Assembly (NCBI GenBank): GCA_002691795.1
Contig: NZIY01000003.1
Location: forward strand, 1 to 15,838
Length of the DNA stretch: 15,838 bases
Direction: 5' to 3'
From: SAR116 cluster bacterium
GTDB taxonomy: Bacteria; Pseudomonadota; Alphaproteobacteria; Puniceispirillales; Marisalimonadaceae
Numbering within the stretch: the first letter of the stretch is position 1; every line of letters begins with the position of its first letter. Position numbers and translations under genes: made by a program. Shown here piece by piece: positions 7,373 through 13,922 of this stretch. Below the pieces are notes generated by a model. It was not told the DNA's origin, made no database searches, and saw only the letters and a program-made list of their open reading frames with translations.

Positions 7373-7566
7373 TTTATTAATTTGATCTTAGAACTTACGA
7401 AATAATTATCTTTTGTTAAATTTAAATTTACCAATTATTTTAAAAATCTTAAAAAATAGTTTAATATAAAAAAAATTTATATTCTTTGTTCTAAATATGT
7501 GAGAACTTATAAAATTGGAAAGAAGTTTTGAAAAAAAAATTAAAATATGTTTAATTTTACAAAAAT
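7373..7566. other. 194-base AT-rich intergenic gap
   Basis: No + strand gene is seen here. A perfect inverted repeat of only A/T bases (AATATAAA, five-base loop, TTTATATT) lies at 7463-7483 and could be a weak transcript end after the exporter gene, but it has no G+C. On the - strand a frame stays open for about 50 codons and ends at a stop at 7406-7408. Its translation includes SSHIFRTKNINFFYIK. It looks like a basic protein tail but matches nothing I recognise and has no clear start. Confidence 0.4.
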
Positions 7567-8466
7567 ATGATTGATTTAATTAATAAACTTAAAATAAATG
7601 GCTTCGTAAACGCTGGAAAGACTGGTTTGTCTTCTAATGAAATTAATGAATTATCAAATCTAGCAAATTCTATATTTGAAAAATTTAGAAATAAAAAAAT
7701 GAAACAAAAGTTTGCGAGTGATTATTTTCCACCTAAAGAAGGTTCTGAGATAGTAGCAAGATTCCCCCAACAAGATCTTAGAGCTTTCGAACTTATTGAA
7801 AAAATTTTAAATAAGAAAAAAATTCATTCAGTTTTAGAAAATGTATTAGGTAAAAATTATCGATTAACACAGATTGGCCTTAGAAGATCATTAACCACAG
7901 ATAAAGGACTTTATCTGCATCAAGATGCTGAAGGGGAAACAAATTTAGGAATAATGTTGTCAGATAATTTAGAAGGAAACGGCTCCACAATTTTTTTGCC
8001 AACATCTCATTTAGTTAAAACTAGAATGAAAGTATGGAATATTGAAACACCGCCCTTTGTTATGAAGTATTTTTCTATAATTATGAAAAAAATTAAAGGT
8101 GAAAAAGGAGATTGTTTCTTTTTTTTTAATAGAACTTGGCATGGTCGAAGTTCAAATAATTCAAATAATCATAATGATGTAATTCTTATGAGTTTTTTTC
8201 CAGAAAATGGAAATTTTGAAAAGGACAATTGGAACAAATACTTTTTAAGAGCAATAAAAGGATCAAAATTTTTTGAATTGATTAATACTAATAAAATAAA
8301 TTGGTCTTCAAAAGAACCAACAAAAAAGCCTTTTGCTTTAAGAATTGAAAAAGATAAAATTAAAAATAGTTTCTTAAATAAATTCAAATTATTTACTTTA
8401 ATTATTTTACTTCGTAGTTTGTTCAAGATCTACAGGTCTACAAAAAAAATGTTAAAATTTAATTAG
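7567..8466 (+). CDS. PhyH-type Fe(II)/2-oxoglutarate dioxygenase
   Basis: This 299-residue protein resembles phytanoyl-CoA dioxygenase-family oxygenases. The iron-binding facial triad is visible: HQD in GLYLHQDAEGE (H118, D120) and the distal His H192 in FNRTWHGRSS. The strand GNGSTIFLPTSH (137-148) and the turn GEKGDCFFFF (178-187) are standard for the double-stranded beta-helix core. The Arg that binds 2-oxoglutarate usually sits about ten residues after the distal His. Here that stretch is Asn/Ser-rich, leaving R194 as the nearest candidate. The C-terminal 90 residues are basic, with a hydrophobic helix near 275-290 that may sit at the membrane. Six bases separate it from the legB-like gene, so hydroxylation of the sugar or its acyl group is likely; the substrate is inferred only from context. 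Confidence 0.8.
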   Translation: MIDLINKLKINGFVNAGKTGLSSNEINELSNLANSIFEKFRNKKMKQKFASDYFPPKEGSEIVARFPQQDLRAFELIEKILNKKKIHSVLENVLGKNYRLTQIGLRRSLTTDKGLYLHQDAEGETNLGIMLSDNLEGNGSTIFLPTSHLVKTRMKVWNIETPPFVMKYFSIIMKKIKGEKGDCFFFFNRTWHGRSSNNSNNHNDVILMSFFPENGNFEKDNWNKYFLRAIKGSKFFELINTNKINWSSKEPTKKPFALRIEKDKIKNSFLNKFKLFTLIILLRSLFKIYRSTKKMLKFN

Positions 8467-8472
8467 GGTAGA

Positions 8473-9468
8473 ATGAAGATATTAGTCACAGGTGCCAATG
8501 GTTTTATAGGCTCACATTTAGTTGAAAAACTTGTTCAAGATGGTTTCAATGTAAAGGCTTTTGTAAATTATAATTCACTAAACTCAATAGGCTGGTTAAG
8601 CAATTCATCAAAAAAGATTTTAAATAATTGTGAAATTTTTCATGGGGATGTTAGAGATCCAAATGGGGTTTATGAAGCTTTAAAAAATTGTGACACGGTA
8701 ATACATTTAGCTGCTTTAATTTCAATACCATATTCTTATTATTCACCTGATATGTATATAGAAACTAATGTAAAGGGTACTTTAAATATTCTACAGGCAG
8801 CAAGAAAATTAAATATTAGAAAAATTATTCATACATCAACAAGTGAAGTTTATGGATCAGCAATTTCGATCCCCATAAATGAAAAACATCCATTACAGGC
8901 TCAATCCCCATATTCTGCGTCAAAAATTTCTGCAGACCAATTAGCACTTTCATTTTATAGATCATTTGGCTTACCAGTTTCTGTGATTAGGCCATTTAAT
9001 ACATTCGGTCCAAGGCAATCGGCTAGAGCTATAATACCGACAATTATTACTCAAATTTTATCCGGAGCAAAAGAAATTAAAGTTGGATCATTGTATCCTA
9101 GAAGAGATTTTACATTTATCAACGATACTGTAAATGGATTTATAAAATCAATAGAAGCAAAAAATATCGAAGGAGAAATAATCAATTTAGGTACAAATCA
9201 TGATATTTCAATTTCTGATATAATATCATTAATTTTTGAGATTTTTGAAATAGAATTGACAATTGTTTCTGATAATAAACGCATAAGGCCAAAAAAGTCT
9301 GAGGTAGATAGACTCTTATCTGATAACACTCTAGCAAGCAAATTAATAAATTGGTCACCATTATTTAAAGATAAAGAAGGTTTTAAATTAGGTTTAAAAA
9401 TGACAATAGAATGGTTTAGAAAAAAAGAAAATTTTCAAAAATATAATATTAAAGATTTTAACTTTTAA
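8473..9468 (+). CDS. legB: LegB-like nucleotide-sugar 4,6-dehydratase
   Basis: This is a 331-residue extended short-chain dehydrogenase. The NAD-binding motif is VTGANGFIGSH (5-15), the 4,6-dehydratase active site is TSTSEVYGSA (121-130), and the catalytic Tyr/Lys are in YSASK (147-151). The segment AFVNYNSLNSIGWL (29-42) is characteristic of the LegB group that converts UDP- or GDP-GlcNAc to the 4-keto-6-deoxy sugar at the head of the legionaminic acid pathway. PFNTFGPRQSARAIIPT and RRDFTFINDT are also conserved in that group. The length is normal. The following LegC-type aminotransferase supports the assignment. Whether the product becomes legionaminic acid or another 6-deoxy-4-amino sugar is not fixed by these two genes. 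Confidence 0.87.
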   Translation: MKILVTGANGFIGSHLVEKLVQDGFNVKAFVNYNSLNSIGWLSNSSKKILNNCEIFHGDVRDPNGVYEALKNCDTVIHLAALISIPYSYYSPDMYIETNVKGTLNILQAARKLNIRKIIHTSTSEVYGSAISIPINEKHPLQAQSPYSASKISADQLALSFYRSFGLPVSVIRPFNTFGPRQSARAIIPTIITQILSGAKEIKVGSLYPRRDFTFINDTVNGFIKSIEAKNIEGEIINLGTNHDISISDIISLIFEIFEIELTIVSDNKRIRPKKSEVDRLLSDNTLASKLINWSPLFKDKEGFKLGLKMTIEWFRKKENFQKYNIKDFNF

Positions 9469-9648
9469 AAAATAGGAATTCGTCTCTTATTAAGAAGGGT
9501 TTCAGCAAGAATAAAAATAGTTAAATTAAATGAACCAACCTTTAAATTGTATTCAAAATATGTTGATATAGATGTATTAAAACTAGGTCTTAATTTATTA
9601 ATTAATGGTTTTGTGATAAAGATAATCTAGGTAAGTATAATTATTGTA
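9469..9648 (+). other. 180-base gap with an unassigned open stretch, possible gene remnant
   Basis: Between legB and legC a frame stays open from the legB stop to a TAG near 9630. It lies in the same frame as legB but has no ATG. It translates to segments such as RLLLRRVSARIKIVKLNEP and KYVDIDVLKLGLNLLINGF, then stops. Fifty-odd codons without a stop are uncommon by chance in DNA this AT-rich, and the composition is protein-like, so it may be the tail of a deleted gene. I do not recognise the family. The LegB product already has a normal length, so read-through is not required. Confidence 0.35.
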
Positions 9649-10836
9649 ATGATCGACGAAAACTCTATAGCTAAAAAAATTATATCTGTAATTAGATCAA
9701 TTGCAGGAAATAATGACCTTTATTTACATGAACCATTATTTTTTGGCAACGAGTGGAGTTATTTAAAAAATTGTTTAGATACAACTTATGTTTCATCAGT
9801 TGGAAAATATGTCAATGAGTTTGAAGAAAAAATATCAGATTTCACTGGATCGAAGTTTGTTGTTGCAGTTGTAAACGGTACATCTGCGTTACATATTGGG
9901 CTAAAATTATGTGGAGTTGTTCCAAAAGATGAAGTTCTTGTGCCCTCCTTCACATTTGTTGGCACAGTTAACTCTATATCTTATAATAATGCTATTCCAC
10001 ATTTTGTTGATATAGAACAAGAAACATTAGGAATAGATACAAAAAAATTATTACAATATTTATATGAAAATACATATGTAAAAAATGGAATATGTATAAA
10101 CAAATTGACTGGGAGAATTATAAGAGCAATAATCCCAGTCCATACATTTGGTCACCCTTCAAATTTAGATGATCTCATAACTATCTCAAAAAAATTTAAA
10201 ATAAAATTAATTGAGGACGCAGCTGAATCTCTAGGCAGTTTTTTTAAAGGAAAGCATACTGGAACATTTGGAGATTTGGGAGTAATTAGTTTTAACGGTA
10301 ATAAAACTATTACGACAGGTAATGGTGGTGCAATATTAACTAATTCATATGATTTAGCAAAAAGAGCTAGACATTTAACAACCACTGCTAAAGTTCCGCA
10401 TAAATGGGAATATTTACATGACGAAATAGGGTATAATTACAGAATGTCAAATGTAAATGCAGCTATAGGGTGTGCTCAATTAGAAAATTTAAAGACTATT
10501 TTATTGTCAAAAAGAAAATTATACGAAGTATATTCTAATAAGTTTTCAAGAATTTCAGAATTAACATTATTCAAGGAGCCTAGTAATTGTGAAAGTAACT
10601 ATTGGTTACAAACCATAATTCTCAAAAATGAAAACAAAAAAGAATTAGAAGTGATATTAAGAGAGACAAATAAAAATAGAATTTTTACAAGGCCAGCTTG
10701 GAAATTAATTAGCGAACTAAAACCATATCAAGATTGTCCAAAAATGGATTTGACTTGCTCAAAATCACTGTCCAAAAGAGTGATTAATATTCCGAGTAGC
10801 CCAAACATTTTAAGAGATATAAATAATAATGGATGA
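9649..10836 (+). CDS. legC: LegC-family PLP-dependent nucleotide-sugar aminotransferase
   Basis: This is a 395-residue DegT/DnrJ/EryC1-type aminotransferase. Family features are SSVGKYVNEFEEKISDFTG (49-67), the cofactor phosphate loop NGTSAL (76-81), VPSFTFVGTVNSI (98-110), the Asp that contacts the pyridine nitrogen in IEDAAESLGS (188-197), and the Schiff-base lysine K219 in SFNGNKTITTGNGGA. The C-terminal segment RVINIPSSPNI is typical of the LegC branch. It transfers an amino group to C4 of the 4-keto-6-deoxy sugar made by the LegB-like enzyme. The stop at 10834-10836 overlaps the ATG of a broken acetyltransferase that would have acylated this amine. The start at 9649 follows the unassigned gap and has no strong Shine-Dalgarno. 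Confidence 0.88.
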   Translation: MIDENSIAKKIISVIRSIAGNNDLYLHEPLFFGNEWSYLKNCLDTTYVSSVGKYVNEFEEKISDFTGSKFVVAVVNGTSALHIGLKLCGVVPKDEVLVPSFTFVGTVNSISYNNAIPHFVDIEQETLGIDTKKLLQYLYENTYVKNGICINKLTGRIIRAIIPVHTFGHPSNLDDLITISKKFKIKLIEDAAESLGSFFKGKHTGTFGDLGVISFNGNKTITTGNGGAILTNSYDLAKRARHLTTTAKVPHKWEYLHDEIGYNYRMSNVNAAIGCAQLENLKTILLSKRKLYEVYSNKFSRISELTLFKEPSNCESNYWLQTIILKNENKKELEVILRETNKNRIFTRPAWKLISELKPYQDCPKMDLTCSKSLSKRVINIPSSPNILRDINNNG

Positions 10837-11221
10837 AATACTAATTATCGGTGCTGGGGGACATTCGAAGTCATCTATAGATTTGACAGAAAAAACAGGA
10901 TTATTTAAAATAAAGGGTTAAATTGGAACAAAAGAAGAAATTAATAATAAAATTTAAGCTTATGTTTGTAGGATTTCAAATAAGCAATAGAATAAAATTT
11001 TAAGAAAACATCATATTGAAAATTTGATCAAATTAGTGAACAAAAAAAATACTTAAAACTGTAGATGATGAAATTTTTTGAAAATAAATAAATCAAGTTT
11101 TAATATCTAGAAAGATATTAGAATACATCACTTTTACAGATGTTGAATTTAAATATTGATTGGTCTTGGACAAATTTTAAATATTATTAAGTTCAGATTA
11201 AAGAAGAATATTAAAAAATAG
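10829..11221 (+). pseudogene. Decayed PglD/NeuD/LegH-like sugar N-acetyltransferase
   Basis: An ATG overlapping the legC stop by eight bases opens with MDEILIIGAGGHSKSSIDL, the nucleotide-sugar-binding N-terminus of PglD/NeuD/LegH acetyltransferases (consensus ILIIGAGGHAKxxID). It breaks at TAA 10919-10921. In the same frame beyond the stop the text reads IGTKEEINNKI, as expected for that domain, until another TAA. Both stops sit where a Leu codon (TTA) would be natural, so each needs a single T-to-A change. Further on, FVGFQISNRIK appears in a second frame and IGLGQILNI, like a hexapeptide-repeat coil, at about 11159-11185 in another. The pieces keep the gene's order but not its frame. The right boundary is approximate. 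Loss of this gene would leave the LegC product without its normal N4-acetylation enzyme from this locus. Confidence 0.72.
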
Positions 11222-11471
11222 ATTATCTGTTTTTTTAAAAAAATGAGTTTATGAAGTTCTAAAAATCTGATATTCCTTTTTCATAAACTATGTAACCAAA
11301 TGAAATAGTATTAAGTTTTATAATTTAATTAGTGAATTGTTAAATAAAAAGTAATAAAATATTTCAAATAATTTATGTGGAACGATTTAAAAAATATTTC
11401 AATTTATTTGATATGATAATAATTAATTAAAAGTCATTAAAGTAAAAAGTTTCTGTTATCGGATAATTAAA
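11222..11471. other. About 250 bases without a recognisable gene
   Basis: Both strands were read and stops are frequent in every frame. Together with the decayed acetyltransferase it makes a non-coding stretch of roughly 635 bases between legC and the next intact gene, the longest in the window. It may hold further unrecognisable decay products. The only structure seen is one inverted repeat near its left end (11246-11289). No promoter could be assigned with confidence, although the genes that follow may need one. Confidence 0.5.
11246..11289. repeat. 10-bp perfect inverted repeat
   Basis: AGTTTATGAA at 11246-11255 is matched by its reverse complement TTCATAAACT at 11280-11289, with 24 bases between. 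It could form a hairpin or be an operator-like dyad. In AT-rich DNA of this length such a match can arise by chance, so no function is assigned. Confidence 0.3.
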
Positions 11472-12140
11472 ATGCAAAAGAACAAAAAATTATTTAAAGA
11501 GATTGAAGCCAATCAATGGTTTAAAAGGAATATAGATGCAATCGAAAATAAGGACAACAATCAAGTTATTTCTTTACTTATAAATTGGTTGAAACCTTTT
11601 AAAAATGAAATAAACAAAATATTAGAAGTTGGATGTGGAACCGGACATGGTTTAAACCAAATTGCTACTAACTTAAAAGCAGACGGTTTTGGTTTAGAAC
11701 CTAGTACAGACGCAGTTAAATATGCAAATAACAGATTTGGATCTTTAAACGTTCAAGTGGGTTTTGGAGATGCAATTCCTTTTAAAGAAGAGTTTGATTT
11801 AGTACATTTAGGTTTTTTTTTATATTTAACAGATAGAAAATACTATCTTAAATGTATAAGTGAAGCTGATCGAATGTTAAAGTTTGGTGGATTTTTGTCT
11901 ATTATTGATTTTGAAACACCTTATCCTTATTCAAATCTATACTCTCATAATGAAAATATATTATCACATAAACATAAAAATAGTGATGTCTTTGTTGCAA
12001 GTGGTTTGTACACTATCGTTAATAAGTATCAATATTCACATGAAAATTTTTTTTTTGATAAAAAAATTGATGCAAGAGTATCATTAACTCTACTTTTTAA
12101 AGAAACAGATATTTTTAGAAAAATAAAAAAGAATGATTGA
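11472..12140 (+). CDS. Class I SAM-dependent methyltransferase
   Basis: This 222-residue Methyltransf_11-like protein has motif I ILEVGCGTGHG at 50-60, the acidic residue after beta 2 in GLEPS (E76), GDAIPF at 99-104 before beta 4, and FDLVHLGFFLYLTD (108-121) with the post-motif LKFGGFLSIIDF. The C-terminal part (SHNENILSHKHKNSD and following) matches a group of methyltransferases found in polysaccharide clusters, but the acceptor is unknown. It is not closely similar to the methyltransferase at 1395-2078. The start at 11472 follows the long degenerate gap with no strong Shine-Dalgarno. Nine bases separate its stop from the carbamoyltransferase gene, so the two probably decorate the same glycan. 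Confidence 0.85.
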   Translation: MQKNKKLFKEIEANQWFKRNIDAIENKDNNQVISLLINWLKPFKNEINKILEVGCGTGHGLNQIATNLKADGFGLEPSTDAVKYANNRFGSLNVQVGFGDAIPFKEEFDLVHLGFFLYLTDRKYYLKCISEADRMLKFGGFLSIIDFETPYPYSNLYSHNENILSHKHKNSDVFVASGLYTIVNKYQYSHENFFFDKKIDARVSLTLLFKETDIFRKIKKND

Positions 12141-12149
12141 GTTAACATA

Positions 12150-13898
12150 ATGAAAATTCTTGGTATTCATGATGGTCATAATAGTAGTGCTTGTCTATTA
12201 ATCAATGGAGATGTTAAGTTTGCAATACAAGAAGAAAGACTCAGTCGAATAAAAAATTATTGGGGTATTCCTGAGTTAGCAATTAAAAATTGTCTTAAGA
12301 GTCATAAGTTATCTATTAAGGATATAGATTTAATAGCGATTGCTTCAAATAATCAGTTTTTAATACCAAAACAAAACATAACAAGAGATAGTTATATGTC
12401 TTCCATGCATTTAGCTCTTGAGGGAAATTTTTCATTAAGACAGCATATTTCACTAATTAAAGCTACATTATTTGATAAAATAAAATTAAATAATTTTAGC
12501 AATAAAAAAAATTATCGTGTCAAATTCTATGAAGATATTTTTGGTAAATTATTTGCAAGAAAAATTATTTTCATAGATCATCACTTTTCTCATTATGCCA
12601 CTGCAACTTTTGGAAGTGGCTTTTGGGGTAAGCATAAATTTTTAACGTTCACACTTGATGGACAAGGTGATGGCTTATGTGGAACTGTTCATTTAATTGA
12701 TAAAAAAAGAAAAGTTACAAAACTTACAGAAATCCCTGCAAATAATTCTATAGCAAATTTTTATGGTATTATAACTGTATGTTTAGGATTCAATATTTGG
12801 GAAGATGAATATAAAATCATGGGTATGGCTCCATATGCAAACCCCTTAAAAGCACAAAAAATCGGCAATAAATTTTTAGAATTATTTGACTGGTTTGGAG
12901 AAGACTTCAAAATGAAAGATGATATTAAAAGATTTATGGATAGAGATGAAAGGGAATTAAAAAAAAGAATAAATGAAATTACTAAATTTGAAAGATTTGA
13001 TAATATATGTGGAGGTATTCAACATGCCTTTGAAGAAATAGTATCACAATGGATTAATAATTATATAATTAAATATGATGTAAAATATGTTGCTTTGGCT
13101 GGTGGCGCATTTATGAATGTAAAAGCAAATTTAAAAGTTTCACAACTCTCGAAAATTGATAATTTGTTCATATATCCTTCGTGTGGTGATGAAACGATTT
13201 CTATTGGCGCTGCAATGGCCGCTTATTTTAAAAAACTTGAAAAAGCACCAATTCCAGTAAAAGATATATATTATGGGAATAGCTACAAAAATTCCTTAAA
13301 AAAACCAATAAACTTTATAAAACAAAATAAAAATTTAAAAATTTTTAGAGAAAAAAATATTGAAAAAAAATGTGCCGAACTACTTACTGAAAATCAAATT
13401 ATTGCTAGATTTTCCGGCTGTAGTGAGTTTGGTGCTCGGGCATTAGGAAATCGTTCAATACTAGCAAACCCTAGTAATATTGATAATGTAAGAATTATTA
13501 ATGATATGATTAAGAAAAGAGATTTTTGGATGCCTTTTGCCTGTTCAATAATTGAAGATGAAGCTAATAAATATCTTCATAACAAAAAAAACATTTCTTC
13601 TCCGTATATGATAATGTCGTTTTTGTGTGATAAAAATACAGATAAAATTCAAGCTAGTATTCATCCTCGAGATAATACCGTTAGACCTCAGATTGTAAAA
13701 CAAAAAGATAATCCCAAATACTATCAACTTATTAAATATTTCAATGAGATTACTGAAATAGGAGGTGTTTTAAATACTTCATTTAATTTACATGGGTTTC
13801 CATTAGTAGAAAAACCTGATGATGCTATAAAAGTTTTTCTAAATTCAGGACTTAGATATTTAGCTCTTGAAGAATATTTAATAGAAAAAACTAATTAA
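12150..13898 (+). CDS. O-carbamoyltransferase, NodU/CmcH/TobZ family
   Basis: This 582-residue protein matches family carbamoyltransferases, which use carbamoyl phosphate and ATP, by way of a carbamoyl-adenylate, to carbamoylate a hydroxyl on a sugar or antibiotic. The N-terminal Kae1-like domain has ILGIHDGHNSSA (3-14), EERLSRIKN (28-36), the metal-binding DHHFSHYATA (H144, H148), TFTLDGQGDG (D170) and EYKIMGMAPYANP. AGGAFMNVKANL (about 317-328) and YPSCGDETISIGAA complete it. The C-terminal domain carries FSGCSEFGARALGNRSIL (about 421-438) and VLNTSFNLHGFPL (about 539-551). No key motif is missing and length is normal. Its place next to a methyltransferase and an LIC12162-family transferase suggests carbamoylation of a surface-glycan residue. 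The target sugar is unknown. Confidence 0.93.
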   Translation: MKILGIHDGHNSSACLLINGDVKFAIQEERLSRIKNYWGIPELAIKNCLKSHKLSIKDIDLIAIASNNQFLIPKQNITRDSYMSSMHLALEGNFSLRQHISLIKATLFDKIKLNNFSNKKNYRVKFYEDIFGKLFARKIIFIDHHFSHYATATFGSGFWGKHKFLTFTLDGQGDGLCGTVHLIDKKRKVTKLTEIPANNSIANFYGIITVCLGFNIWEDEYKIMGMAPYANPLKAQKIGNKFLELFDWFGEDFKMKDDIKRFMDRDERELKKRINEITKFERFDNICGGIQHAFEEIVSQWINNYIIKYDVKYVALAGGAFMNVKANLKVSQLSKIDNLFIYPSCGDETISIGAAMAAYFKKLEKAPIPVKDIYYGNSYKNSLKKPINFIKQNKNLKIFREKNIEKKCAELLTENQIIARFSGCSEFGARALGNRSILANPSNIDNVRIINDMIKKRDFWMPFACSIIEDEANKYLHNKKNISSPYMIMSFLCDKNTDKIQASIHPRDNTVRPQIVKQKDNPKYYQLIKYFNEITEIGGVLNTSFNLHGFPLVEKPDDAIKVFLNSGLRYLALEEYLIEKTN

Positions 13899-13922
13899 AT
13901 AGTTAAAGATTTACTAACTTTT

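Noticed and set aside
7463..7483. Hairpin AATATAAA/TTTATATT as a rho-independent terminator.
   Set aside because: The stem has no G or C and no proper U tract follows, so it is too weak to call.
8473..9630. Stop-codon read-through extending LegB by about 54 residues.
   Set aside because: LegB already has its normal length at the TAA, the extension has no LegB similarity, and two of the three bases of context give no recoding signal.
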